From contig DATCFY010000190.1 in the NCBI GenBank assembly GCA_036509255.1, positions 1 to 64,000 on the forward strand: a stretch of DNA of 64,000 bases, written 5' to 3'. Under the pieces are notes generated by a model. That model saw nothing but the letters and a program-made list of their open reading frames with translations, searched no databases and was not told the origin of the DNA. How positions within the stretch are numbered: position 1 is the stretch's first letter; the number at the start of each line of letters is the position of its first letter. The stretch is from RYN-230 sp036509255 (GTDB lineage Bacteria; Actinomycetota; Actinomycetes; Streptosporangiales; Streptosporangiaceae). The translations under genes were made by a program, and so were the position numbers. Shown here piece by piece: positions 15,968 to 24,240 of the stretch.

Positions 15968-16687
15968 TCAGGCGGTGTCGAGCACCTGGAACATCTCGGC
16001 CAGCCGGCCGGCCGGGAGCCCGCCCCGCTCAGCCGTCCGGCTCAGCCAGCCGCGCAGGAACCCCTCCAGGTCGTCCAGGTGCCCGGTCTGGCTCTCGTGG
16101 GCCCGCAGCGCCGCGACCTTCTGGTCAAACTTGACCGTGATGTCCACATAGTGGTCGGCGGCCGGGGCGGCCGAGACCCACACCTCGCGCACCGTCCAGG
16201 CGGCCAGTCCCTCGTCCGCGAGCAGTTCGGGGAAGGCGAAGGCGTTCCGGGCGTCCGGGTAGACCGCGTCCAGGGATGCGGAGCCCACCGCGCGGTGATC
16301 GGGATGGCTGGCCACGATCCGCTGGTAGTTGCGCTCCGGGGACGGGCACACCACGCGGTCCGGCCGGACCTGCCTGATCACCCGGGCCAGGTCCTTGCGG
16401 AGGCCCAGGGTCGGCTCCACCCGCCCGTCCGGGTAGCCGAGGAACCGGAGATCGTGCACGCCCACCGCCGCGGCCGCCGCCGTCTGCTCCTTGCGGCGCA
16501 GCGGGGCTATCTCCCCCCGCGGGACGCTCTCGTCGAAGCCGCCCGCGTCACCGTCGGTGACCAGGCAGTAGGTGACCTCGATCCCGGCGTCGGTCCAGAG
16601 CGCGATGGTGCCCGCGGCGGTGAAGTCGATGTCGTCTGGGTGGGCGGCCAGCACGAGGATCCGCTGGATCTCGGAGTCACTGAGCAT
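15968..16687 (-). CDS. PIG-L/LmbE-family zinc deacetylase
   Basis: Putative Zn-dependent N-deacetylase of the family that includes MshB and Mca (mycothiol synthesis and detoxification). The protein has 239 residues with the metal-binding AHPDD at residues 15-19 and a second His region SHPDHRAVG near 126. LAAHPDDIDFTAAGTI and DGDAGGFDESVPRGE are typical of the family. It is short for MshB or Mca, so a generic de-N-acetylase is the safest call. The ATG lies 7 nt after TAGGAT, suggesting a leaderless mRNA. Upstream ALDH is separated by a strong terminator, so it is probably a separate unit. Confidence 0.85.
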   Translation of the reverse strand: MLSDSEIQRILVLAAHPDDIDFTAAGTIALWTDAGIEVTYCLVTDGDAGGFDESVPRGEIAPLRRKEQTAAAAAVGVHDLRFLGYPDGRVEPTLGLRKDLARVIRQVRPDRVVCPSPERNYQRIVASHPDHRAVGSASLDAVYPDARNAFAFPELLADEGLAAWTVREVWVSAAPAADHYVDITVKFDQKVAALRAHESQTGHLDDLEGFLRGWLSRTAERGGLPAGRLAEMFQVLDTA

Positions 16688-16694
16688 GATCCCG

Positions 16695-16700
16695 ATCCTA
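16695..16700 (-). promoter_or_regulatory. -10 element (TAGGAT) for a leaderless PIG-L transcript
   Basis: On the minus strand TAGGAT is followed by seven bases and then the ATG, the same geometry as at 19534-19539 and 58570-58575. Confidence 0.5.
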
Positions 16701-16789
16701 CGGACGCCGCCGGGGGGCTCTGGGTGCGGCTGGCGGGCGGGTGCGGCGGGCGGCCGGCGCCAGAGCGGCGGGCGGGCATGGGACGAGGA

Positions 16790-16822
16790 GGAGGCCCCCC
16801 GGAGCGGGTCCGGGGGGCCTCC
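16790..16822 (-). terminator. Strong terminator hairpin after the aldehyde dehydrogenase gene
   Basis: A 14-bp perfect stem (GGAGGCCCCCCGGA type) with loop GCGGG, 16 bp beyond the ALDH stop codon on the minus strand. No U-tract. Confidence 0.7.
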
Positions 16823-16837
16823 GGCTGCTTACCCCGG

Positions 16838-18265
16838 TCAGTCCAGGGATGACATGACGTGCTTGATCCGGGTGTAGTCCTCGAACCCGTACATGGACAG
16901 GTCCTTGCCGTAGCCGGAGTGCTTGAAGCCGCCATGCGGCATCTCGGCGACCAGCGGGATGTGCGTGTTGATCCACACGCAGCCGAAGTCCAGCCCGCGG
17001 GCCATCCGCATGGCGCGGCCGTGGTCGGTGGTCCACACCGACGAGGCCAGGCCGTACTCGGTCCCGTTGGCCCAGGCCAGTGCCTCGTCCTCGGCACTGA
17101 ATTCCTGGACTGTGATGACCGGGCCGAACACCTCCTGCTGGATGATCTCGTCGTCCTGGCGCAGCCCGGTGACCACGCTGGGCTCGAAGAAGTAGCCGCG
17201 GCTGCCGATCCGGTTGCCCCCGGTACGCACCTCCGCGTGGGTGGGCAGCCGGTCGATGAACCCGCTGACCCGGGCCAGCTGGTTCTCGTTGTTCAGCGGC
17301 CCGAAGTCGGCGTCGGGCACGTCGGGGCCAGCCACGGTCTGCTCCCGGGCCTGCTCGACCAGGGCATCGGCCAGATCGGCGGCGATGCGCGGGCCGGCCA
17401 GCACCCTGGTCGCGGCCGTGCAGTCCTGGCCGGCGTTGAAGTACCCGGCGATCGCGATGCCCTCGGCGGTCTTGACCGGGTCGGCGTCGTCGAAGACGAT
17501 CACCGGGGCCTTGCCGCCCAGCTCGAGGTGGACCTTCTTGAGGTCGGCCGCGGCGGCGATGGCCACCTCACGGCCGGCCCGGACGCTCCCGGTGATCGAG
17601 ACCATCTGCGGCACGGGGTTGGTGACCAGGGCGCGACCGGTGTCCCGGTCCCCGCAGACCACGTTGAACACGCCCGGCGGCAGGACGTCGCCCATCAGCT
17701 CGGCCAGGAGCAGGGTGGACACCGGGGTGGTGTCGGACGGCTTGAGCACCATGGTGTTGCCCGCGGCCAGGGCGGGGCCGAACTTCCACACCGCCATCAT
17801 CATCGGGTAGTTCCACGGCGTGACCGCGGCGCACACCCCGATCGGCTCACGCCGGATGAACGAGGTGAACCCGGACATGTACTCACCAGCCGAGCGGCCT
17901 TCCAGCATCCGCGCCGCACCCGCGAAGAAGCGGATCTGGTCCACCATCGGCGGGATCTCTTCGGACAGCGTCAGCGCGATTGGCTTGCCGGTGTTCTGCG
18001 ACTCCGCCTTGACCAGCTCGTCGGCATGGGCCTCGATGGCGTCCGCGATGCGGAGCAGGGCCAGGCTCCGCTCCGCCGGCGTGGAATCGCGCCAGCCCGG
18101 GAAGGCCTCGGCCGCCGAGGCGAACGCCGCGTCCACCTCGGTTTCGCTGGATACCGGGGCGCTGGCGAAGACTTCGCCGGTACTCGGGTCGATTAGCTCG
18201 GACCGGCGGTCGAACGCGGTGTCCGTCCACTGGCCGCCGATGTAGTTACGCAACTCTTCCACCAC
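16838..18265 (-). CDS. Aldehyde dehydrogenase (gamma-aminobutyraldehyde / piperideine-6-carboxylate type)
   Basis: NAD(P)-dependent oxidation of an aldehyde to a carboxylate. The protein has 475 residues with TPWNYPMMM, the active-site Glu region LELGGKAPV (about 244-252) and the catalytic Cys in GQDCTAATR (about 279). The block FFAGAARMLEGRSAGEYM resembles gamma-aminobutyraldehyde dehydrogenases. The GTG start has GGAGG about 7 nt upstream. It follows the saccharopine-dehydrogenase-fold gene with a 46-bp gap, and an amino-acid permease is divergent. The simplest reading is a lysine or diamine degradation unit in which the partner makes piperideine-6-carboxylate and this enzyme makes 2-aminoadipate. 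The exact substrate is inferred. Confidence 0.88.
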   Translation of the reverse strand: MVEELRNYIGGQWTDTAFDRRSELIDPSTGEVFASAPVSSETEVDAAFASAAEAFPGWRDSTPAERSLALLRIADAIEAHADELVKAESQNTGKPIALTLSEEIPPMVDQIRFFAGAARMLEGRSAGEYMSGFTSFIRREPIGVCAAVTPWNYPMMMAVWKFGPALAAGNTMVLKPSDTTPVSTLLLAELMGDVLPPGVFNVVCGDRDTGRALVTNPVPQMVSITGSVRAGREVAIAAAADLKKVHLELGGKAPVIVFDDADPVKTAEGIAIAGYFNAGQDCTAATRVLAGPRIAADLADALVEQAREQTVAGPDVPDADFGPLNNENQLARVSGFIDRLPTHAEVRTGGNRIGSRGYFFEPSVVTGLRQDDEIIQQEVFGPVITVQEFSAEDEALAWANGTEYGLASSVWTTDHGRAMRMARGLDFGCVWINTHIPLVAEMPHGGFKHSGYGKDLSMYGFEDYTRIKHVMSSLD

Positions 18266-18311
18266 GGGCCTCCGTTCGGTGTTTCAGGGGTTGGGCTCTG
18301 GATGTTGCTCG

Positions 18312-19526
18312 TCAGGGCTGGGGCGCCGGGGTCCGCTCCTCGCAGGCCCAGGGCGAACCATAGTCGGCCAGCAGATCCAGGAAGGGAACGGGCGGCAGGG
18401 CCTCCGGGCCGAGCACCCCCGTGCCGGACCAGGCGCCCGAGTCGATCAGCTCGAGCGCCACCACCGGGTTGACGGCGGTCTGCCAGACCACCGCCTGGGA
18501 GCCGTATTCCGCCATGGACCAGGCGTTGTCCACCACGTGGTGCAGGTAGACCTCACGGGGCGCACCGTCCTGGCCGGTCCCGGTCACCCAGGTGCCCGCA
18601 CACGTCACGCCGGTCATCTTGTCGCCCAGCGTGGCCGGGTCCGGCAGGCACGCGGCCACCACATCCCGGGGCGAGACGCTGGCCGCGCCCACCGCGACCG
18701 GGTCAGTCCGGTCCAGGCCCAGCTTGTGCAGGGTCTCCAGGACGCCGATGAACTCGGCGCCCAGCCCGTACTTGAACGTCACCCGGCGGGCGTCGACCCA
18801 GCGGGGCATCAGCAGTACTTCCTCGTGCTCCACGTTGACGCACTCGACCGGGCCGATGCCGGCCGGGAAGTCGAACACCTCGGGCTCGCTGAACGGCGGG
18901 GTAGTGAACCAGCCCTGCCCCTTCTCCCAGACGACCGGCGGGTTGAGGCATTCCTCGATCGTGGTCCAGATGGAGAAGGTGGGGGCGAAGTCGTAGCCGG
19001 CCACCTCCAGGTTGGCGCCGTCCCGCACGCCGAGCTGGTCGATCTCGCCGAACAGCTCGTCGGCGGCGTACCGGGCGAACACATCGGACAGGCCCGGCTC
19101 CACGCCCATGCCGGCCAGCGCCAGCTTGCCCGCCTGCTGCCACTGGTCGTCCAGGGCGAACTGGTCGTCGCCCAGCTTGACCCCGGTCTGGCGGTACGGC
19201 GCGTCCGGGTGCGGGTGGGACAGCGACATCGCCATGTCCAGGTAGTGGGTGCCCGCCCGCAGCGCCGCGTTGAACAGCGGCATCACGAACCGCGGGTCCG
19301 TGGCGTTCATCAGCGCGTCGCAGCGGTGCTCGGTGAGCAGGGCCGCGGTGGCGGCCTCGTCCCGGGCGTCAAGCTGGACGGCGTGGTAACCGTCCTTCGC
19401 GGCGGCCGCGTGCTGGGCCCGGGCCAGGTCGTAGTCGGCGATGACGAGATCGGCAAAGGGGCGGCGGGCAGCGATCCGGGCGAAGGCCGTACCCACCCCG
19501 CCAGCCCCCACAAGAAGGATGCGCAT
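18312..19526 (-). CDS. Saccharopine dehydrogenase-fold oxidoreductase (probable lysine 6-dehydrogenase type)
   Basis: NAD(P)-dependent enzyme with an N-terminal Rossmann motif MRILLVGAGGVGTAF and a saccharopine dehydrogenase C-terminal domain (404 residues). GVEPGLSDVFARYA and HEEVLLMPRWVD are features of the family. The pairing with an aldehyde dehydrogenase and a divergent APC permease suggests oxidation of the epsilon-amino group of lysine (lysine 6-dehydrogenase) or a related amino acid. Carboxynorspermidine and other saccharopine-like dehydrogenases are alternatives. The ATG lies 7 nt after TAGGAT, so the mRNA is probably leaderless. Confidence 0.8.
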   Translation of the reverse strand: MRILLVGAGGVGTAFARIAARRPFADLVIADYDLARAQHAAAAKDGYHAVQLDARDEAATAALLTEHRCDALMNATDPRFVMPLFNAALRAGTHYLDMAMSLSHPHPDAPYRQTGVKLGDDQFALDDQWQQAGKLALAGMGVEPGLSDVFARYAADELFGEIDQLGVRDGANLEVAGYDFAPTFSIWTTIEECLNPPVVWEKGQGWFTTPPFSEPEVFDFPAGIGPVECVNVEHEEVLLMPRWVDARRVTFKYGLGAEFIGVLETLHKLGLDRTDPVAVGAASVSPRDVVAACLPDPATLGDKMTGVTCAGTWVTGTGQDGAPREVYLHHVVDNAWSMAEYGSQAVVWQTAVNPVVALELIDSGAWSGTGVLGPEALPPVPFLDLLADYGSPWACEERTPAPQP

Positions 19527-19533
19527 GCCTGCG

Positions 19534-19539
19534 ATCCTA
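19534..19539 (-). promoter_or_regulatory. -10 element (TAGGAT) for a leaderless lysine-dehydrogenase-like gene
   Basis: TAGGAT on the minus strand, seven bases before the ATG at 19526. It faces the operator-like dyad at 19569-19596. Confidence 0.5.
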
Positions 19540-19568
19540 GCCTTTTAGGCGCCGGTACAACACGGGAA

Positions 19569-19596
19569 CAGTCGTGATACGTACCTGTTACGACTG
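19569..19596. promoter_or_regulatory. Operator-like dyad in the divergent dehydrogenase/permease region
   Basis: The 14-base halves match at 11 of 14 positions after inversion, with perfect outer arms CAGTCGT / ACGACTG. It sits about 43 bp upstream of the dehydrogenase start, in the 272-bp divergent gap with the permease, where one regulator could control both. No regulator gene is adjacent. Confidence 0.4.
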
Positions 19597-19798
19597 AAAT
19601 CGTTGCCGACAGGGGTTATTCGTGCTAGAACCGTGGCAGTTGGGTACATGCTTATAGTTGACGCTACGCACTGTCTGCAAACGCTTTAGCCGACCCGGAT
19701 CGGCCCTCCCGGCGGGACACTCCGTCCGGGACCAGCCGGCCGGTCTTGTCCGAGTTTCTGCACCCGACCCGCTCGGGTAGTTGCCAGGAGGGGGAGCC

Positions 19799-21358
19799 AT
19801 GGCGACCGCTACGCCGGAGGCTCAGCCAGTCGAAGAATCCAGGGACAAGGGGCTGAAGACCGGCGCCCTGGGCCTGGTGTCCAGTGTTGTCATGGGAGTG
19901 GCCTCGACGGCCCCCGCCTATAGCCTGGCCGCGACCCTCCTCTTTGTCGTGGTCCTGGTCGGCTTCAAGGCCCCGGCGGTCGCCCTGCTGGCCTTCATCC
20001 CGATCCTGTTCTGCTCGATCGGCTACAGCGAGATGAATAAGGCGGATCCCGACTGCGGGACCACCTTCACCTGGGCGGCGAGGGCGTTCGGCCCGAAGAC
20101 CGGCTGGGCCGGCGGCTGGGGCATCGTCGCGGCTGACATCCTGGTCATGGCCAGCCTGGCGCAGGTCGCGGGTCAGTACGTGTTCCTGCTGATCCAGGGC
20201 CCGAACAGCTCCATCGGGACCAACCCAGCCAGCGGCTGGGTGCTGCTCGTGGGCGTCATCTGGATCGTTGCCATGACCTATATCTGCTATCGCGGCATCG
20301 AGGTCTCGGCGAACTTCCAGAAGGTACTCCTGAGCATCGAGCTCGTCATGCTCGTGGTGCTCTCGGCGACCGCGCTGATCAAGGTCGGGACCGGGCATCA
20401 CCCGGCATCGTCGGTTCATCCGAGCATCAGCTGGCTGGTCCCGACCCACCTGCCGCTCTCGGCCTTCCTCGGCGGGATCATCCTGATGCTGTTCATCTAC
20501 TGGGGCTGGGACACCGCCGTCTCGGTCAACGAGGAAACCAAGGACAAGAACAAGACCCCGGGCCAGGCGGCCATCATCTCCACGGTGCTGCTGCTGGTCA
20601 CGTACTTGATTGTGATCTTCGCAGCAGTATCGTTCGCCGGCATCGGCTCGAAGGGGATCGGGCTGTCCAACCAGGCACACGGCGGCGATGTGCTGTCGGT
20701 GCTCGGCGGCGCGATCTTCGGCGGCGGTGCCCTCGGCACCACGCTGTCCAGGCTGCTGATCCTGATGGTCCTCAGCTCGGCCGCAGCCTCCACCCAGACG
20801 ACCATCCTCCCGACTGCCCGCACGACCCTGTCGATGGCCGCCTACAAGGCCCTCCCGGACTCGTTCGCCAAGATCCACCGCAAGTACCTGACGCCGACGG
20901 TGTCCACCCTCGCGATGGGCGGTGTCTCGATCGTCCTCTACGTCCTGATGAACTACATCTCGGGCGGAAACGTCATCTACGACGCGGTCACTGCGATCGG
21001 CATCTACATCGCTTTCTACTACGGCCTGACCGCCCTCTCCTGCGTCTGGTACTACCGCAAGACGCTGACGAGCAGCGCCCGGAACCTCTGGATGCGCGGC
21101 ATCATCCCCGGGCTCGGCTGGCTGATCATGTGGGGGGCGGGTATCTACGCCCTCCAGAGTGACTGGACGGCGACCTTCGGCTACACCTTCTGGACGGTGC
21201 CCGGCCTGCACTGGGAGATCGGCGGGATCTTCCTCATCGCCTTCTTCGCCGCGGTGGCCGGGGTAGCCGGATTCATCTACATGCGGATCACCAGGCCCCC
21301 GTTCTTCAAGAAGGAGACCCTGACCCGGGCCACGCCGACCCTGGTCCCAGACGAGTAA
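19799..21358 (+). CDS. APC-superfamily amino acid permease
   Basis: Cytoplasmic-membrane amino acid/proton transporter of the APC superfamily, 519 residues with about 12-13 hydrophobic segments. The consensus TM1 region GLVSSVVMGVASTAPAYSLAA and the GAGGTYxW-like TM3 region (CGTTFTWAARAFGPKTGW) are visible. The ATG at 19799 is set by AGGAGGGGGA immediately upstream; an ATG 18 nt earlier lacks this. It is divergent from the lysine-dehydrogenase-like/ALDH pair and is the likely importer for that pathway, by position only. Confidence 0.9.
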   Translation: MATATPEAQPVEESRDKGLKTGALGLVSSVVMGVASTAPAYSLAATLLFVVVLVGFKAPAVALLAFIPILFCSIGYSEMNKADPDCGTTFTWAARAFGPKTGWAGGWGIVAADILVMASLAQVAGQYVFLLIQGPNSSIGTNPASGWVLLVGVIWIVAMTYICYRGIEVSANFQKVLLSIELVMLVVLSATALIKVGTGHHPASSVHPSISWLVPTHLPLSAFLGGIILMLFIYWGWDTAVSVNEETKDKNKTPGQAAIISTVLLLVTYLIVIFAAVSFAGIGSKGIGLSNQAHGGDVLSVLGGAIFGGGALGTTLSRLLILMVLSSAAASTQTTILPTARTTLSMAAYKALPDSFAKIHRKYLTPTVSTLAMGGVSIVLYVLMNYISGGNVIYDAVTAIGIYIAFYYGLTALSCVWYYRKTLTSSARNLWMRGIIPGLGWLIMWGAGIYALQSDWTATFGYTFWTVPGLHWEIGGIFLIAFFAAVAGVAGFIYMRITRPPFFKKETLTRATPTLVPDE

Positions 21359-21405
21359 CCCGGGCCGGCTGCCGGTACGCCGGGCGGGCTGTCGGCGGCA
21401 GCGCC

Positions 21406-21411
21406 TACGCT
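21406..21411 (+). promoter_or_regulatory. -10 element (TACGCT) for leaderless pcrA
   Basis: TACGCT ends six bases before the GTG at 21418 and no ribosome site is visible. Confidence 0.45.
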
Positions 21412-21417
21412 TGATAG

Positions 21418-23661
21418 GTGACCGCCGACACAGCCGCTGATTCCCTCCTGGATGGCCTGAACCCGCAGCAGCGGGAGGCCGTCGTGCACCAGGGCTCGCC
21501 GCTCCTCATCGTGGCGGGTGCGGGGTCGGGCAAGACCAGGGTGCTGACCCGCAGGATCGCCTACCTGCTGGCCGCGCGGGAGGTCAGCCCGAGCGAGATC
21601 CTGGCCATCACGTTCACCAACAAGGCGGCGGGCGAGATGAAGGCCCGGGTGGGCGAGCTCACCGGGCTGCGCTCGCGGGCCATGTGGGTGATGACGTTCC
21701 ACTCCGCCTGCGTGCGGATCCTGCGCCGGGAGGCGTCCCGGTTCGGGTACCCGTCCTCGTTCTCGATCTACGACCAGGCTGACTCGCAGCGGCTGATGAC
21801 CCTGGTGTGCCGCGAGCTCGACCTGGACTCCAAGCACCACCCGCCGAAGCAGATGTTGGCCCAGGTGTCCAACCTCAAGAACGAGCTCGTCGACTACGAG
21901 ACGTTCCTCACCCGCGCGGACAACTACCGGGACAAGGCCCTGGCCCAGGCGTACGCCGAGTACCAGCGCCGCCTGGTCGCCGCGGGCGCGATGGACTTCG
22001 ACGACCTGATCATGGTCACGGTCAACCTGCTGCAGGCCTTCCCCGAGGTCGCCGAGACGTACCGGCGGCAGTTCCGGCACATCCTGGTGGATGAGTACCA
22101 GGACACCAACCACGCGCAGTACATGCTGGTCAGGGAGCTGGTCTCGCACCCGGCCTGGCAATCCGACGGCGAGGACGCGGGCCCTCTGCCGCCCGCCGAG
22201 CTGGTCGTGGTCGGTGACGCGGACCAGTCCATCTACGCGTTCCGCGGCGCCACCATCCGCAACATCGAGGAGTTCACCCGGGACTTCACCGATGCGAGCG
22301 TGGTCATGCTGGAGCAGAACTACCGCTCCACGCAGAACATCCTGGCCGCGGCCAACGCGGTGGTGTCCCGCAACACCGGCCGCGTGCCCAAGAACCTGTG
22401 GTCCGACGCGGGCGACGGCCCGCCGATCGTGGGCTACGTGGCCGATAGCGAGCACGACGAGGCCGCGTTCGTGGCTGAGGAGGTGGATCGCCTCTCGGAC
22501 GAGCGCGAAGCCACAGCCGGCGAGGTCGCCGTGTTCTACCGGACCAACGCGCAGTCCCGGGTCTTCGAGGAAGTGTTCATCCGGGCCGGCCTGCCTTACA
22601 AGGTGGTCGGCGGGGTCCGCTTCTACGAGCGCCGCGAGGTCCGTGACCTGCTGGCCTACCTGCGGCTGACCGCCAACCCCGAGGACGAGGTGTCGCTGCG
22701 GCGGATCCTCAACGTGCCCCGGCGGGGCATCGGGGACCGGGCCGAGGCCTGCGTGGCCGCGCTGGCGCAGCGTGACCGGATCACGTTCGCTACGGCCCTC
22801 GCCCGGCCCGACGACGTGCCCGGGCTGGCCGGCCGGTCGGCCAAGGCCATCGCGTCGTTCAACGAACTGATGGCCGCGCTGCGGGCCGAGGCGGAAGCGG
22901 GCCTGCCCGTGGCCGACCTGGCCGAGATGATCCTGGACCGGTCCGGCTACCTGGCCGAGTTGCAGAACTCCACCGATCTGCAGGACGCGAGCCGGATCGA
23001 GAACCTGAACGAGCTCGTATCGGTGGCCCGGGAGTTCGATGCTCAGCGGCCGGACGGGACGCTCACCGACTTCCTGGAGCAGGTATCCCTGGTGGCGGAC
23101 GCTGACGAGATCCCCGACGGGGAACGCCACGGCGGCGTGGTCACGCTGATGACCCTGCACACCGCCAAGGGCCTGGAGTTCCCGGTGGTGTTCCTCACCG
23201 GGATGGAGGAGCACGTCTTCCCGCACCAGCGCTCGATGACCGACGACAAGGAACTCGAAGAGGAACGGCGCCTGGCCTACGTGGGCATCACCCGGGCGCA
23301 GCACCGGCTCTACCTCACCCGGGCGGCGGCCCGCACCTGGTGGGGCCGGCCCGAGTATCACCAGCAGTCGAGGTTCCTGGACGAGATTCCCGGCCACCTG
23401 ATCGAGTGGCGCCGCGATGAGCGGGCGGTGACGGCACCCGCGTCGGAGCGGCTGGCCCAGCGCCCGGGCGGCCGCGGGCCTGGCAACCGGCGCGTGCCGT
23501 CGCTCAGCCCGGGCGACAAGGTGACGCACGACGCTTATGGGCTCGGCACGGTGCTGTCCGTCGAAGGCCGGGGTGACGACCCCGAAGCCAAGATCGACTT
23601 CGGCGGCGAGTACGGGATCAAGCACCTGGTGCTGCGCTACGCGCCCATCGAGAAGCTCTAG
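21418..23661 (+). CDS. pcrA: UvrD/Rep-family 3'-5' DNA helicase PcrA
   Basis: SF1A ATP-dependent helicase for nucleotide-excision and mismatch-linked repair and replication restart. The protein has 747 residues. In order: Q motif LNPQQREAV, Walker A GAGSGKTRVLTRR, motif Ia AITFTNKAAGEMK, Walker B ILVDEYQDTNHAQY, motif III VGDADQSIYAFRGA, motif IV LEQNYRSTQ, motif V VTLMTLHTAKGLEFPVVF and motif VI RRLAYVGITRAQ. The C-terminal Tudor-like RNAP-interaction region (LSPGDKVTHDAYGLGTVLSVEG) is present. Start GTG, probably leaderless. Confidence 0.95.
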   Translation: MTADTAADSLLDGLNPQQREAVVHQGSPLLIVAGAGSGKTRVLTRRIAYLLAAREVSPSEILAITFTNKAAGEMKARVGELTGLRSRAMWVMTFHSACVRILRREASRFGYPSSFSIYDQADSQRLMTLVCRELDLDSKHHPPKQMLAQVSNLKNELVDYETFLTRADNYRDKALAQAYAEYQRRLVAAGAMDFDDLIMVTVNLLQAFPEVAETYRRQFRHILVDEYQDTNHAQYMLVRELVSHPAWQSDGEDAGPLPPAELVVVGDADQSIYAFRGATIRNIEEFTRDFTDASVVMLEQNYRSTQNILAAANAVVSRNTGRVPKNLWSDAGDGPPIVGYVADSEHDEAAFVAEEVDRLSDEREATAGEVAVFYRTNAQSRVFEEVFIRAGLPYKVVGGVRFYERREVRDLLAYLRLTANPEDEVSLRRILNVPRRGIGDRAEACVAALAQRDRITFATALARPDDVPGLAGRSAKAIASFNELMAALRAEAEAGLPVADLAEMILDRSGYLAELQNSTDLQDASRIENLNELVSVAREFDAQRPDGTLTDFLEQVSLVADADEIPDGERHGGVVTLMTLHTAKGLEFPVVFLTGMEEHVFPHQRSMTDDKELEEERRLAYVGITRAQHRLYLTRAAARTWWGRPEYHQQSRFLDEIPGHLIEWRRDERAVTAPASERLAQRPGGRGPGNRRVPSLSPGDKVTHDAYGLGTVLSVEGRGDDPEAKIDFGGEYGIKHLVLRYAPIEKL

Positions 23662-23734
23662 CCCGGAGGGTCGTGGCGGGCGCGCGGTGGCTGATCGTGG
23701 CTGCCCGGCCCGTGGCGCAGATTTACTGGCGGGT

Positions 23735-23740
23735 TACCCT
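23735..23740 (+). promoter_or_regulatory. Possible -10 element (TACCCT) upstream of the B12-binding gene
   Basis: TTACCCT, 38 bp before the ATG at 23779, fits TANNNT. The leader includes GGGAGG as ribosome site. Confidence 0.35.
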
Positions 23741-23778
23741 GCGGTGGACAGACAATCGCGGGGCCGGGAGGCAGGTTC

Positions 23779-24207
23779 ATGGGAACGATCCGGGTCGTCA
23801 TCGCCAAGCCTGGCCTGGACGGTCATGACCGCGGGGCCAAGGTAGTGGCCAGGGCGCTGCGCGACGCGGGCGTGGAGGTCATCTACACCGGGCTCCACCA
23901 GACCCCTGAGCAGATCGTCTCCGCGGCCATCCAGGAGGACGCCGACGCCGTCGGCCTGTCCATCCTGTCCGGGGCGCACATGATCCAGTTCAGCCGGGTC
24001 CTGGAACTGCTGGCCGAGCGCGGGGCCAGCGACATCGTGGTCTTCGGCGGAGGCATCGTGCCCGAGGCCGACATCACCGAGCTCGAGCGGCTGGGCGTGG
24101 CCAAGATCTTCACGCCGGGCGCATCCACGTACGAGATCGTCGAGTGGGTGGAGTCACACCTGGGCGGCCAGGCCACCACGGAAGTTTCCGCGCAGCAAGG
24201 CAGCTGA
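23779..24207 (+). CDS. B12-binding small subunit of an acyl-CoA mutase (IcmB/MCM C-subunit type)
   Basis: A 142-residue stand-alone cobalamin-binding domain with the base-off motif DGHDRG (residues 15-20, lower-axial His) plus LSILSGAH and FGGGIVPEAD for the nucleotide tail. Such proteins pair with a large catalytic subunit encoded elsewhere to isomerise isobutyryl-CoA/butyryl-CoA or methylmalonyl-CoA. Its place between pcrA and sucC matches icmB of Streptomyces as I recall it, so isobutyryl-CoA mutase is favoured over methylmalonyl-CoA mutase. The large subunit is not in this window. Confidence 0.88.
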   Translation: MGTIRVVIAKPGLDGHDRGAKVVARALRDAGVEVIYTGLHQTPEQIVSAAIQEDADAVGLSILSGAHMIQFSRVLELLAERGASDIVVFGGGIVPEADITELERLGVAKIFTPGASTYEIVEWVESHLGGQATTEVSAQQGS

Positions 24208-24240
24208 CCGCCGGCTGACTGCTGGCCGGCTTGCTGCTGG

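Noticed and set aside
21277..23625. Long minus-strand open frame opposite pcrA
   Set aside because: Antisense shadow of helicase motifs; no ribosome site or recognisable domain.
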